Shown: positions 23,098 to 31,917 of the stretch, in pieces
Position numbering within the stretch: the first letter of the stretch is position 1
Layout: each line of letters opens with the position of its first letter
Assembly: GCA_900315285.1 (NCBI GenBank)
Contig: OMYO01000023.1
Span: forward strand, 1-32,182
DNA length: 32,182 bases
Source of the DNA: an uncultured Eubacteriales bacterium
GTDB taxonomy: Bacteria > Bacillota > Clostridia > Oscillospirales > Acutalibacteraceae
Direction of reading: 5' to 3'
Translations under genes and position numbers: made by a program
The notes under the pieces: generated by a model
What the model was told of the DNA's origin: nothing
Databases searched by the model: none
What the model saw: the letters and a program-made list of their open reading frames with translations, nothing else

Positions 23098-24282
23098 TTA
23101 GTGATGGAACAGTCTCTGGCCGGTGAAGACCATGGTCATTCCCAGGTCGTCGCAGGCCTCGATGACGAGGTCGTCACGAATGGATCCGCCAGGCTGGACG
23201 ACATAAGTGGCACCGCTCTTTCTGGCGCGCTCAATATTGTCGCTGAACGGGAAGAATGCGTCACTGCCGATGGTGACTCCAGAAATAGTGTCGAGATAGG
23301 CTCTCTTCTGCTCTTTGGTAAAGGGCTCCGGGCGCTCGGTAAACAGGGTCTGCCAAACGCCGTCTTTGAGGAGATCCTCATACTCGTCGCCGAGATAGAG
23401 ATCAATGGCATTGTCTCTCTCCGGTCTGCGGACCTCATCCTTGAACGGGAGGTTCAGGACACGGTCACTTTGACGAAGATGCCAGAAGTCTGCCTTGCTG
23501 CCGGCGAGCCGGGTGCAGTGGATTCGGGACTGCTGACCGGCGCCTACGCCGATGGCCTGACCGTCCTGAACATAGCAGACCGAGTTGGACTGCGTAAATT
23601 TCAGGGTGATGAGCGCAATGATCATGTCACGGATGGCCGACTCCGGGAGATCCTTATTCTTGGTGACAATGTTTGTCAGGCTCTCCGGGGTGGTCTTGCA
23701 GTTGTTTCTCCCCTGCTCAAACGTGATGCCGAAAACCTGTTTGGTCTCCAACTCTGCAGGAACGTAGTTAGGGTCTATCTGGACGATGTTGTAGTTGCCC
23801 TTTTTCTTTTGCTTGAGGATTTCCAGAGCCTCGGGAGAATAGGACGGCGCGATGATTCCGTCCGATACCTCTCTCTTGATGAGTTTAGCGGCAGTCACAT
23901 CACATTCGTCAGAGAGGGCGATCCAGTCTCCGAAGGAAGACATACGGTCAGTACCTCTTGCTCTTGCGTATGCTGTAGCAATTTCCGAGTCGTCAAGACC
24001 TTCGATGTCGTCGACAAAGCAGGCCTTTTTGAGCTCCGGGCTCATGGGGATGCCAACGGCGGCAGAGGTCGGGCTGACGTGCTTAAAAGACGTGGCAGCG
24101 GCCATGCCCGTGGACTCCTTGATTTCCTTGACGAGCTGCCAACTGTTGAAGGCGTCCAGGAAGTTGATATAACCCGGTCTGCCGTTGAGAACGGTGATGG
24201 GAAGTTCGGAGCCGTCCTGCATGTAGATGCGGGCCGGTTTCTGGTTCGGGTTGCACCCGTATTTCAGCGAAAATTCTTTCAT
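23098..24282 (-). CDS. purH: Stand-alone AICAR formyltransferase (PurH C-terminal type)
   Basis: It transfers a formyl group from 10-formyl-THF to AICAR, giving FAICAR. The protein is 394 residues from ATG 24282, which follows AAGGAG. It corresponds only to the transformylase half of bifunctional PurH; there is no N-terminal IMP cyclohydrolase domain. The catalytic Lys-His pair is in SFKHVSPTSAAVG. Other conserved segments are FGDWIALSDECDVTAAKLIK, GAGQQSRIHCTRLAG and the end DLGMTMVFTGQRLFHH. The missing cyclohydrolase activity is supplied by the gene just upstream (purO-like). Coding-like frame continues upstream of the ATG only because it overlaps that gene. Confidence 0.95.
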   Translation of the reverse strand: MKEFSLKYGCNPNQKPARIYMQDGSELPITVLNGRPGYINFLDAFNSWQLVKEIKESTGMAAATSFKHVSPTSAAVGIPMSPELKKACFVDDIEGLDDSEIATAYARARGTDRMSSFGDWIALSDECDVTAAKLIKREVSDGIIAPSYSPEALEILKQKKKGNYNIVQIDPNYVPAELETKQVFGITFEQGRNNCKTTPESLTNIVTKNKDLPESAIRDMIIALITLKFTQSNSVCYVQDGQAIGVGAGQQSRIHCTRLAGSKADFWHLRQSDRVLNLPFKDEVRRPERDNAIDLYLGDEYEDLLKDGVWQTLFTERPEPFTKEQKRAYLDTISGVTIGSDAFFPFSDNIERARKSGATYVVQPGGSIRDDLVIEACDDLGMTMVFTGQRLFHH

Positions 24283-24292
24283 GTTCTTCTCC

Positions 24293-25012
24293 TTAGCTGT
24301 TCTTGTTGACCATGCGGTTCTCAATTTCACCGGTCGAAAGGTCGATGTAGCGGACATAAAGAGAAATCTTATTGTCCTCATCGAGGTTTTCCCAGATGTC
24401 GTTGAAGAACTCATCGATATTGTCAGGGATGGAGACACGTTCCGGCTCTCCCTGGAATGTCGGAATGGGGTTGCCGTCTGTGACATAGGTATGGATAAAA
24501 TGTCCGAGTCCGGCAATGGGCTCATAGACATAGGTGTAGCGGTTGCAGACAGAGCCCTCGGCGTCACCACTCTTTAAGATACTGAGTTTGTAGCGGAAAC
24601 CGTGGTCTCCGTTGCAGACGATACCGCTGATGCGAGGAGTGAAGTTCGGAGCGTCCGGCTCGAAACAGCGGGTGTTCAGAGCCTCTTCAAAGGTCTTCCC
24701 CTCTTTCAGGAAATCATAGATGGTCTGGGTCTGGTCACCATTGGTGACAATGGTGGCCTTGCCGAAAGTCTTGATGGGAGAATAGATGATAAGGGACGGA
24801 TCCTCTACTTTGGACTCGTCAAAGGGATAAATGGTGACCTCGGTGCCGTTCTCCTTGAAGATGCGGTTCCGGCTGTTGGCACTGCGGCCCATGATGAAAT
24901 AGGCAATGGCGGCCTTGGTTCCGTCAGCAGTTTTGCCGGTGACAATGCCGCGGCCAACATAGGGGTTGCCCTTGATGGTCTCGCCCATGGTCTTCACGTC
25001 ATAAATGCTCAT
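24293..25012 (-). CDS. purO: IMP cyclohydrolase, archaeal PurO type
   Basis: It closes FAICAR to IMP, the last step of purine synthesis. At 239 residues it matches the IMP cyclohydrolase family first known from archaea (PurO) and unrelated to the N-terminal half of PurH. Recognisable segments are NPYVGRGIVTGKTADGTKAA, YFIMGRSANSRNRIF, NGDQTQTIYDFLKEG and PNFTPRISGI. ATG 25012 follows AAGGAG and overlaps the purN stop (TAATG). It is placed directly before the stand-alone formyltransferase, so the two genes together replace bifunctional PurH. Confidence 0.93.
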   Translation of the reverse strand: MSIYDVKTMGETIKGNPYVGRGIVTGKTADGTKAAIAYFIMGRSANSRNRIFKENGTEVTIYPFDESKVEDPSLIIYSPIKTFGKATIVTNGDQTQTIYDFLKEGKTFEEALNTRCFEPDAPNFTPRISGIVCNGDHGFRYKLSILKSGDAEGSVCNRYTYVYEPIAGLGHFIHTYVTDGNPIPTFQGEPERVSIPDNIDEFFNDIWENLDEDNKISLYVRYIDLSTGEIENRMVNKNS

Positions 25013-25623
25013 TACGATTTCTCCTTCACGATGTTGCTGCATACCAGCTCGGTAGCCTTGGGAAGCAGGATCCACTCAGCCTGTTCCATTACTCTTTTCT
25101 GGAGCACTTCGGGGGTGTCTCCCGGAAGGACGTCAACGGCTTTCTGGAAAATGATTTGCCCTCCGTCCGGTACCTCGTTGACATAATGGACTGTGGCGCC
25201 AGTGACTTTGACACCATAGCTGAGAGCTGCCTCATGGACTTTCAATCCATAGTACCCTTTTCCGCAGAAGCTCGGGATCAACGCCGGGTGGACATTGATG
25301 ATCCGATAAGGATATTTTTCTGTAAAATGACTGCTGAGGATGGAGAGGAAACCGGCCAGAACGATCATATCAATGTCATAACTGGCAAGAACTTCCAAAA
25401 GCTTATCCTCATAGGCCTCCTGGGAAGGGAAGTCCTTCCGCTGGACAGCCAAATGCGGAACACCGGCTTTCTCTGCACGCTCCAAAGCATAAACTCCCTC
25501 TTTGCTTGCAACAACCAGCTTGATTTCTCCGCTCTCTATGATACCGTCCCTCTCGGCGTTTAAGAGCGCCTGGAGGTTTGTGCCGCCCCCGGAGACGAAT
25601 ACTGCAATATTAGCCTTGCTCAT
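25012..25623 (-). CDS. purN: Phosphoribosylglycinamide formyltransferase
   Basis: GAR transformylase, 203 residues: it formylates GAR with 10-formyl-THF. The phosphate loop is [11 protein letters not shown] (11-21), the catalytic Asn-His-Pro segment is [18 protein letters not shown], and the catalytic Asp lies in [13 protein letters not shown] 25623 overlaps the purM stop by four bases (ATGA). With the AICAR formyltransferase it is one of two folate-dependent steps in this operon, which fits control by a ZTP sensor. Confidence 0.97.
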   Translation of the reverse strand: MSKANIAVFVSGGGTNLQALLNAERDGIIESGEIKLVVASKEGVYALERAEKAGVPHLAVQRKDFPSQEAYEDKLLEVLASYDIDMIVLAGFLSILSSHFTEKYPYRIINVHPALIPSFCGKGYYGLKVHEAALSYGVKVTGATVHYVNEVPDGGQIIFQKAVDVLPGDTPEVLQKRVMEQAEWILLPKATELVCSNIVKEKS

Positions 25624-26663
25624 ACCAGTTCGATTTTCTCCGTTCCCTTTTCAATGTGTCCAATGACATAAGCGTCCTCACCATTTGCCTTCAGGACTTC
25701 CAGAGCTTTGTCTGCCTGATCCTTGGGGACAACGCAGGTCATGCCAACGCCCATGTTATAGGTGTTGAACATGTCATGCTCGCTGATGTTGCCCTGTTTC
25801 TGAAGCAGTTTGAAAATTGGAAGAACTCTGACGCTTGCTTTATCCACCTTGGCACACATGCCGTCAGGAATGGAGCGAGGAATGTTTTCATAGAAACCGC
25901 CGCCCGTGATATGGGACACGGAGCGGACCGTGACCTCGTCAAACAGCGCGAGCATGGGTTTTACGTAGATTTTTGTGGGGGTAAGGAGTGCATCGCCCAA
26001 AGATTTGCCCTCAAGTTCGTCGAGCGGGGTCTTGAGATCAGCATTCTCCACGTCAAAGACCTTGCGGACAAGGGAGAAACCGTTGGAGTGTACACCGCTG
26101 GACGGAAGAGCAATGATGACGTCTCCCTCCTGCATAGTGTTCTTGTCCAAAATCTTATCCTTGTCGACAACACCGAAGGAGAAACCGGCGAGGTCATACT
26201 CGTCCTCCGGGTAAAAGCCGGGCATTTCAGCGGTCTCTCCACCAGAGAGGACAGCACCAGACTGTACACAGCCCTCTGCCACACCAGAGACGATGGATGC
26301 AATGCGCTCCGGGTAGTTCTTGCCGCAGGCAATGTAGTCGAGGAATACTAGGGGCTTAGCGCCGACACAGATGATGTCGTTGACGCACATGGCAACACAG
26401 TCAATGCCAACCGTGTCATGTTTATCCATGAGGAAGGCAATTTTCAGTTTCGTTCCAACGCCGTCAGTACCACTGACAAGGACCGGTTTGCTGATTCCAG
26501 TCAGATCCAGCTCAAACAGTCCACCGAAGCCGCCGATGCCGGAGAGGGCATTGTCGGTCATAGTACGGGCAATATGCTCTTTCATGAGCTCCACGGCTTT
26601 GTAGCCTGCAGTGATATCAACACCAGCGGATGCGTAGGCATCAGACTTGGAGTTCTTATTCAT
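25620..26663 (-). CDS. purM: Phosphoribosylformylglycinamidine cyclo-ligase
   Basis: AIR synthetase, 347 residues from ATG 26663 behind AGGAGG. It converts FGAM to AIR with ATP. Characteristic segments are [57 protein letters not shown] and [13 protein letters not shown]. The start lies eight bases inside the end of purF, and the stop overlaps the purN start. Confidence 0.98.
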   Translation of the reverse strand: MNKNSKSDAYASAGVDITAGYKAVELMKEHIARTMTDNALSGIGGFGGLFELDLTGISKPVLVSGTDGVGTKLKIAFLMDKHDTVGIDCVAMCVNDIICVGAKPLVFLDYIACGKNYPERIASIVSGVAEGCVQSGAVLSGGETAEMPGFYPEDEYDLAGFSFGVVDKDKILDKNTMQEGDVIIALPSSGVHSNGFSLVRKVFDVENADLKTPLDELEGKSLGDALLTPTKIYVKPMLALFDEVTVRSVSHITGGGFYENIPRSIPDGMCAKVDKASVRVLPIFKLLQKQGNISEHDMFNTYNMGVGMTCVVPKDQADKALEVLKANGEDAYVIGHIEKGTEKIELV

Positions 26664-28104
26664 CGTTGTCGTCCTCCTGAGATTCCGAGATTTTCTGTTC
26701 AAATTTATTTTTCAGCTGCGTCTTCGGGACTTCTGTAGGATAGTTCCCGTCAAAGCAGGCGCTGCAGTAGCTCTCTGCATGGCACTCCGGGGCGAGCTTT
26801 TTCAGCCCCTCGAGACTGAGGTAGCCCACCGAGTCAGCGCCAATGATTTCCGCAATTTCCTCTGTGGTGTGCTGGACCGCAATGAGGTGCTTCCGGTCGT
26901 CGATGTCGACGCCGTAATAGCAGGGGTTAAGGAATGGCGGGGCCGAGACCATCATGTGGACCTCTTTGGCGCCGGCCTCCCGGAGCATTTTGACGATCCA
27001 AGCACTGGTGGTTCCTCGGACAATGGAGTCATCTACCACGACGACCCGTTTGCCCTCGAGGACCGGGCGGATGGGATTCAACTTGATGCGCACCTTGTTC
27101 ATGCGGGACTCCTGCCCCGGGTTGATGAAGGTACGGCCAATATACTTGTTCTTGATGAAACCAATGCCATAGGGTATTCCAGACATGCGGGAATATCCGA
27201 TGGCAGCATCTAGTCCGGAGTCAGGCACACCGATGACAAGGTCCGCTTTGACCGGATGCTCCATGGCAAGGCAGGCACCCGCGCGGACACGTGCCTCATG
27301 GACCGAGGTCCCGTCAATGACGGAGTCCGGTCTGGAGAAATAGATGTATTCAAAGATGCAGAACTTTTCCGGAGCCTTGTCACTGTGATCCGTAATAGAA
27401 CGGACACCATTCTTGTCAAAGACAAGAATTTCGCCGGGGCGGATGCTGCGGATAAGTTTTGCACCAACTGCGTCCAGTGCACAGCTCTCCGAGGCTACGA
27501 CGTAGACACCGTCTGGAGTCTGGCCATAACAAAGCGGGCGGAAACCGTTCTCGTCCCGGACTGCAATAAGCTTGGACGGTGAGGAAATTACGAGAGAATA
27601 AGCACCTTTGAGCTTATACATGGCCTTATTGACGGCCTGCTCAATGGAGCCGCAGTGGACACGCTCCTTGATAATGACGTGGGGTATGACCTCCGTGTCA
27701 CTGGTGGTGCGGAAAATGGAACCTTGAAGTTCCAGATCCGTCCGGAGTTCATAGGAGTTCGTCAGGTTGCCGTTATGGGCAAGGGCCATGCTGCCCTTTA
27801 TGTGTTTAATGATAATGGGCTGCGCATTGGTACGCGGGTTGTTTCCCGTTGTACCGTAACGACAGTGTCCCACTGCCATGTTGCCGGTACCAAGGCGCTG
27901 CATGATTTCTGGGGTAAATGCGTCGTTGACGAGACCGGCTTCCCGGTAGGACCGGAAGATGCCGTCGTCATTGACCGCAATTCCGCAGCTCTCCTGGCCA
28001 CGGTGCTGGAGGGCAAACAGCCCATAATAAGTCATGGATGCAACGTCGGTGGGTTCTTTGGAGAAGACGCCGAAAACACCGCACTCTTCATGGATTTGTG
28101 ACAT
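26656..28104 (-). CDS. purF: Amidophosphoribosyltransferase
   Basis: PurF carries out the first committed step, PRPP plus glutamine to phosphoribosylamine, and is 482 residues long. The N-terminal Ntn glutaminase has its nucleophile at Cys8 after a short propeptide (MSQIHEE). The phosphoribosyltransferase domain carries [13 protein letters not shown]. The C-terminal pair in YCSACF, with further Cys, matches the [4Fe-4S]-binding, oxygen-sensitive Bacillus-type PurF. ATG 28104 follows GGGAG. It lies 54 bp after purE and overlaps purM by eight bases. Confidence 0.98.
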   Translation of the reverse strand: MSQIHEECGVFGVFSKEPTDVASMTYYGLFALQHRGQESCGIAVNDDGIFRSYREAGLVNDAFTPEIMQRLGTGNMAVGHCRYGTTGNNPRTNAQPIIIKHIKGSMALAHNGNLTNSYELRTDLELQGSIFRTTSDTEVIPHVIIKERVHCGSIEQAVNKAMYKLKGAYSLVISSPSKLIAVRDENGFRPLCYGQTPDGVYVVASESCALDAVGAKLIRSIRPGEILVFDKNGVRSITDHSDKAPEKFCIFEYIYFSRPDSVIDGTSVHEARVRAGACLAMEHPVKADLVIGVPDSGLDAAIGYSRMSGIPYGIGFIKNKYIGRTFINPGQESRMNKVRIKLNPIRPVLEGKRVVVVDDSIVRGTTSAWIVKMLREAGAKEVHMMVSAPPFLNPCYYGVDIDDRKHLIAVQHTTEEIAEIIGADSVGYLSLEGLKKLAPECHAESYCSACFDGNYPTEVPKTQLKNKFEQKISESQEDDNDE

Positions 28105-28158
28105 AAATTATCTCCCGTAAAGAAATTGGTTACGTTATTTTATGCGGCAGAGGAAAAC

Positions 28159-28653
28159 TCAGCCGCTGTATTTTTCCGAAATGGCCTTATCCTTGGCGAG
28201 AACGCCCTCCGCCCCCTCTTCGCGGGCTTTATTCAGCTTGTCAGCGAGATCTTTGTCCTCGACGGCAAGAATCTGGATGGCGAGAAGAGCTGCATTCTTA
28301 GAGCCGTTGACTGCAACGGTTGCCACCGGAATACCACTGGGCATTTGTACAGTGGAGAGAAGTGCGTCCATTCCGTCAAAATTCGGGCCCTTGCAGGGAA
28401 TTCCGATGACCGGAAGCGTGGTCTGTGCCGCAATGGCACCGGCGAGGTGCGCTGCCATACCGGCGGCAGCAATGATGACGCCAAAACCGTTCTCTCTGGC
28501 GGAGGAGGCAAACTCTGCAGACTCCTTCGGGGTCCGGTGTGCCGAGAAGACATGAACCTCATAGGGGACGCCGTATTCTTTCAGGATGCCGAATGCTTTC
28601 TCTACTACCGGGAGGTCACTGTCGCTCCCCATGATAACTGCTACTTTTTTCAT
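28159..28653 (-). CDS. purE: N5-carboxyaminoimidazole ribonucleotide mutase / AIR carboxylase
   Basis: PurE, 164 residues from ATG 28653 behind GAGGAG; it forms CAIR. Family signatures are [27 protein letters not shown] and [20 protein letters not shown]. It is the first gene of the operon, directly behind the riboswitch. No purK, purC or purB lies in this window. Whether this is a class I enzyme needing PurK or a class II enzyme acting on AIR and CO2 cannot be settled from sequence here. Confidence 0.97.
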   Translation of the reverse strand: MKKVAVIMGSDSDLPVVEKAFGILKEYGVPYEVHVFSAHRTPKESAEFASSARENGFGVIIAAAGMAAHLAGAIAAQTTLPVIGIPCKGPNFDGMDALLSTVQMPSGIPVATVAVNGSKNAALLAIQILAVEDKDLADKLNKAREEGAEGVLAKDKAISEKYSG

Positions 28654-28677
28654 TGCTGGATGTCTCCTCATTTCTGG

Positions 28678-28722
28678 AAAAAAACATAGGGCAGTCCTGT
28701 CGAAAACACAACAGGACTGCCC
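28678..28722 (-). terminator. Riboswitch-controlled terminator
   Basis: Reading leftward, GGGCAGTCCTGT and ACAGGACTGCCC form a perfect 12-bp stem with a 10-base loop (28689-28722). It is followed by TATG and seven T. Its first bases (GGGCA) are also the conserved 3' end of the ZTP aptamer, so aptamer and terminator compete for them. Confidence 0.93.
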
Positions 28723-28791
28723 AAACGGTCGAAAAAATATCAATTATTCTTTGTTCCCGCATGGTGACCCATTAGCCCGTCAGTTACAAAG
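28718..28791 (-). promoter_or_regulatory. ZTP (pfl) riboswitch aptamer
   Basis: Reading leftward from 28791: CTTTGT pairs with ACAAAG to close the first domain. Within it are TAACTGACGGGC, TGGGTCACC and ATGCGGGAACA, matching the pfl/ZTP consensus as I know it. After a linker comes the second conserved block CCGTTTGGGCA (28718-28728), fitting the CCGxxTGGGCA element that forms the pseudoknot. The terminator stem begins inside this block, the usual ZTP expression platform. ZTP/ZMP builds up when 10-formyl-THF is low; binding would prevent the terminator and turn on the pur operon. Confidence 0.92.
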
Positions 28792-28805
28792 AATTCATAT
28801 AGTTT

Positions 28806-28834
28806 ATTATCCTGTAATTCGGCGGAATAGTCAA
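28806..28834 (-). promoter_or_regulatory. pur operon promoter
   Basis: Reading leftward: TTGACT (28829-28834), 17 bp, GATAAT (28806-28811). Transcription would start near 28799, just before the aptamer, leaving a leader of about 145 bases. The -35 box is only 16 bases from the ilvE stop. Confidence 0.85.
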
Positions 28835-28849
28835 GGGCAGCCAGACCGA

Positions 28850-29920
28850 TTATTCGTCGATTCCCGTGGTCCAGCCCTTGCTGTCGGGAAGTTTGCCCCA
28901 CTGGATTCCAGTGAGTGTGTCATAGAGTTTCTGGGTGAACGGGCCAATGTTGCCGTCGCCAATTTTGGCGATGTCGCCCTTCCACTTCAGCTCCTTGACC
29001 GGAGAGATGACCGCTGCGGTACCGCAGCCGAAGACCTCTTCAAGCTTGCCATTCTTTGCGGCATCCATGATGTCGGCAATGGCGACATGCTCCTCATGGA
29101 CCTTGACGCCCCAGTCTTTGCAGAGCTCAAGGATGCTTCTGCGGGTAACGCCGGGAAGAACAGTGCCCTCGCAGGGAGCGGTATAGATTTCTCCGTCGAT
29201 TTTGAACATGATGTTCATGGAACCGACTTCCTCAACATACTTCTTATTGACGCCGTCAAGCCAGAGAACCTGGTCATAACCCTGCTTCTCTGCGAGGTCG
29301 CCGGCCTTGATGGATGCTGCGTAGTTACCGCCGCACTTGGTGAAACCGGTGAGTCCGGGGGCTGCACGGATGTAGTCGTCCTCGACGTAGATCTTAACGG
29401 GGTTGATGCCCTCTGCATAATAGGCGCCAACCGGGCCAGTAATAATGCAGAACGTATATTTTTTGGATGCGTGGACGCCAAGCGTCACATCTGTAGCGAA
29501 CATGAACGGGCGGATATAAAGGGAAGTTCCCTCGTGATCCGGCACCCAGTCCCTGTCGACCTGAACAAGGGCCTTCGCAGCCTGGATGAAGTCCTCAACC
29601 GGAACTTTCGGCATGCACAGACGGTCTGCCGAGTCCTGCATACGACGGGCATTGCAGTCCGGACGGAACAGCTGGATTTTACCCTCGGCGGTCTTATAAG
29701 CCTTCATGCCTTCAAAGATTTCCTGGGCATAGTGGAAAATGACACAGGCCGGGTCCAGTTCGAAGTTGTGATAGGGCTCAATGCGGGGGTCGTGCCAGCC
29801 GACTCCTTCGTCATAGTCCATGAGGAACATATGATCCGAGAAAAATTGACCGAATCCGAGTTTGCTGACATCTGTCGGTTTTGCCTTCGGATTCGTGGTC
29901 TTGGTGATTTTGATATCCAT
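28850..29920 (-). CDS. ilvE: Branched-chain amino acid aminotransferase
   Basis: A PLP-dependent class IV aminotransferase, 356 residues, interconverting leucine, isoleucine and valine with their 2-oxo acids. The PLP lysine is probably Lys195 in TKCGGNYAAS. Other family segments are YAQEIFEGMKAYKTAEGKIQ, LYIRPFMFATD, VLWLDGVNKKYVEEVGSMNI and the late GCGTAAVISPV. The long form resembles the eukaryotic and Bacillus type. ATG 29920 follows AGGGGG. It is a separate leftward unit; no clear terminator lies between its stop and the pur promoter. Confidence 0.96.
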   Translation of the reverse strand: MDIKITKTTNPKAKPTDVSKLGFGQFFSDHMFLMDYDEGVGWHDPRIEPYHNFELDPACVIFHYAQEIFEGMKAYKTAEGKIQLFRPDCNARRMQDSADRLCMPKVPVEDFIQAAKALVQVDRDWVPDHEGTSLYIRPFMFATDVTLGVHASKKYTFCIITGPVGAYYAEGINPVKIYVEDDYIRAAPGLTGFTKCGGNYAASIKAGDLAEKQGYDQVLWLDGVNKKYVEEVGSMNIMFKIDGEIYTAPCEGTVLPGVTRRSILELCKDWGVKVHEEHVAIADIMDAAKNGKLEEVFGCGTAAVISPVKELKWKGDIAKIGDGNIGPFTQKLYDTLTGIQWGKLPDSKGWTTGIDE

Positions 29921-29974
29921 ACAGGTAGCCCCCTAAATTTTATGTAAAAATTTTAATCTTATACAGAATGTTTG

Positions 29975-31195
29975 TCAAGAAATCGGCTTCTTGGGCACAC
30001 CGAAAGAGATGCTCCCCTTCCCAAACTTTTTTCGGATTTCATCCACCGTGTTCTCAATGGCCTCCTGGTTGGGATTTTCCGCGCTGTCCTGCTGTCCTGG
30101 CATGTCAAACAGGCTCAGCTGCTCCACGACTTCCGGCTCCTCCCCCTCATCTACCAGGTCATAGGCAGTTACAGAGAGAAGCCTAACCGGCTTTCCCATG
30201 TCCCAGTTCTCCCGGATCAATTCCATGGCGATTCGCTCAATGTCCCGCTGCAGATGGGTCGGTGTCTTCAACTGGCGCTGCCTCTGTTTTAAATGGAACT
30301 TTGTGTCTTTGATTCCCACCTGAATGCCACAGCACTTTTTCCCATGGTTACGGAGGCGAGTTGCTACAGAATCCGCCAGGATCTTGATGCCGGCCGCGAG
30401 TTCCTCCTCTCCCCGTAAGTCGCTTGGGAATGTCATGCTGTTACCAATGGACTTGGCTTCCCTGCGGTCATAGAACGAACGCACAGACTCCTCATCAAGC
30501 CCGTTGATGTCCTGCCAGAGGGTCTCCCCCTGCTTTCCAAGAATTTTCACGAGAAACTCCCGGTCGCAGTTTGCTAAATCCTGACAGGTTCGGATGGAAT
30601 ACCGATTCAGGGTCTCCTGCGAGCGCTTTCCCACAAAGAGAAGGGCGGAGACGGGCAGCGGATAGACGATTTTCGAGACATCCTCCCGGCCTATGACCGT
30701 AGTGGCATCCGGTTTCTTGTAGTCGCTTCCAAGTTTGGCGAAGACCTTGCAGAAGCTGACACCCACGGAGATGGTGATTCCGTTTTCCTCGCGGATTCTG
30801 CGGCGCAGGGTGTCCGCCAGTTCTTTGGGGGTCATGTGGAACAGATGGAGTGAGTGGGTCACGTCCAAAAAAGACTCATCTATGCTAAAGGGCTCCACCA
30901 GGTCGGTATATTCCAGGTAGATGGCATTGTTTTTCTCATAATATTCGCGATACAGTTCATGGTGGGGCGGCACCAGCACAAGATCCGGACACTTTCGCTT
31001 CGCCTGCCAAATAGTCTCTGCCGTCTTGATATCATACTTTTTCGCGAGCTCATTTTTGGCGAGAATAATACCGTGCCGGTTCTCCGGGTCCCCCGCAACG
31101 GCCATGGGGACTTTGGCAAGCTCCGGGCGCAGAACCGTCTCCACGGATGCAAAGAAACTATTGCAGTCACAGTGCAGAATGATACGGTCTCCCAT
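29975..31195 (-). CDS. dinB: Y-family DNA polymerase (DinB / Pol IV)
   Basis: An error-prone translesion polymerase of about 406 residues from ATG 31195, which follows AAGGGGG by nine bases; a GTG two codons earlier is too close. Catalytic acidic residues are in LHCDCNSFFASVE and FSIDESFLDVT. Thumb and little-finger domains follow, with SNSM-like fold elements GNSMTFPSDL and the C-terminal VRLLSVTAYDLVDEGE. The tail has Gln-rich stretches and ends KPIS without an obvious clamp-binding consensus, although QLSLFDM (about 352 residues in) is a good beta-clamp motif. No LexA-like box is evident upstream. Confidence 0.95.
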   Translation of the reverse strand: MGDRIILHCDCNSFFASVETVLRPELAKVPMAVAGDPENRHGIILAKNELAKKYDIKTAETIWQAKRKCPDLVLVPPHHELYREYYEKNNAIYLEYTDLVEPFSIDESFLDVTHSLHLFHMTPKELADTLRRRIREENGITISVGVSFCKVFAKLGSDYKKPDATTVIGREDVSKIVYPLPVSALLFVGKRSQETLNRYSIRTCQDLANCDREFLVKILGKQGETLWQDINGLDEESVRSFYDRREAKSIGNSMTFPSDLRGEEELAAGIKILADSVATRLRNHGKKCCGIQVGIKDTKFHLKQRQRQLKTPTHLQRDIERIAMELIRENWDMGKPVRLLSVTAYDLVDEGEEPEVVEQLSLFDMPGQQDSAENPNQEAIENTVDEIRKKFGKGSISFGVPKKPIS

Positions 31196-31218
31196 GTGCA
31201 CTCGCCCCCTTCCCTCAG

Positions 31219-31253
31219 TTGTAATTATACATGAAATTATGGTATATTTTAAA
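31219..31253. promoter_or_regulatory. Overlapping divergent promoters
   Basis: Rightward: TTGTAA (31219-31224), 18 bp, TATATT (31243-31248). Leftward: TTTAAA (31248-31253), 18 bp, TATAAT (31224-31229). The two face-to-face promoters share the same 35 bp, so dinB and the small membrane protein gene probably compete for RNA polymerase. Confidence 0.55.
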
Positions 31254-31279
31254 CATAGCGAAATGAGGAGATATTGCCT

Positions 31280-31795
31280 ATGTTTCAGAAATACAAAAAA
31301 ATAAAGAAGACGTCACTGGGTATCTTGATTGCGCTTCTCTCCCTCCTGGCGGTGCTCATCATCGTCATCTGCGTCAACTGGTTCGGAATCCTGCACAAGT
31401 ACTACGTACAGCCCAAAGCGCTCAAGGCAAGTGCTCCTTACAGTGCGTCTATGGGTCAGGTCTCACCGGAAGACCTTGCATACCTAAAGACCAACCCCAA
31501 CTACGAGCTCGCCACAAACTCCAAAGGCCAAGTTGTTTTCGCCCATGCAAGAAAAGCTTTCACGGACAACAAGCATGAGAACAAACAGGGTCGCAAAGCT
31601 CTAAAGAAGGTTTACGGGCTCAAGCACTTCTCCAAAACCTGGTACAAAGGCTACATTGACAAGTCAAAGCAGCTGCAGGTTGGAGACACCATTCCGGAGA
31701 CCGGTGAAACGGTCACCGAGGAACAGGTCACACAGGCAAGACACTTCGGTTTAATCCTCGAAATTTACAGCCACAGCTTCAAGGGTGTTCGGTAA
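31280..31795 (+). CDS. Small membrane-anchored protein of unknown function
   Basis: A 171-residue protein from ATG 31280, nine bases after GAGGAG (31265-31270). It has a basic N-terminus (MFQKYKKIKK), one hydrophobic helix at about 13-36 and a soluble domain that would lie outside the cell. The helix is more likely an anchor than a cleaved signal, as no cleavage motif is seen. The domain is Lys-rich (RKAFTDNKHENKQGRKALKK), ends in LILEIYSHSFKGVR, and matches no family I recognise. Overlapping divergent promoters link it to dinB. Its stop codon sits inside the terminator hairpin. Confidence 0.75.
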   Translation: MFQKYKKIKKTSLGILIALLSLLAVLIIVICVNWFGILHKYYVQPKALKASAPYSASMGQVSPEDLAYLKTNPNYELATNSKGQVVFAHARKAFTDNKHENKQGRKALKKVYGLKHFSKTWYKGYIDKSKQLQVGDTIPETGETVTEEQVTQARHFGLILEIYSHSFKGVR

Positions 31796-31812
31796 TCCGA
31801 ACACTCTTTTTT
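31785..31812 (+). terminator. Terminator overlapping a stop codon
   Basis: GTGTTCGG-TAAT-CCGAACAC (31785-31804) is a perfect 8-bp stem followed by TCTTTTTT. The stop codon TAA of the preceding gene is in the loop. Confidence 0.9.
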
Positions 31813-31821
31813 ATATTAGGG

Positions 31822-31871
31822 TGGAACTAGGATCGGGGGCTTTCCAAATTGGGAGATTGGTCCTAGTTCCA
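31822..31871. repeat. Isolated long-spaced inverted repeat
   Basis: Perfect 11-bp arms TGGAACTAGGA (31822-31832) and TCCTAGTTCCA (31861-31871) are separated by 28 bases. No T run follows, so it is not an obvious terminator. Its size resembles one unit of the array that begins 47 bases later, with a different word. Confidence 0.75.
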
Positions 31872-31917
31872 GTTATATCCAAAGCCTCTTCGGCCTTTCC
31901 CCTTCTTTTTTGCGATT

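Noticed and set aside
28654..28848. Guanine/adenine (purine-box) riboswitch before purE
   Set aside because: The TATA...AAGAG...TTATGA-type purine aptamer elements are absent, while the ZTP blocks and the shared terminator stem are clear.
28586..29947. A 453-codon plus-strand frame across ilvE and the purE leader
   Set aside because: It runs antisense to ilvE and through the riboswitch and promoter, with no ribosome site; composition explains it.
31196..31279. SOS (LexA) box before dinB
   Set aside because: No GAAC-N4-GTTC-like or other LexA palindrome is visible in the short divergent region.
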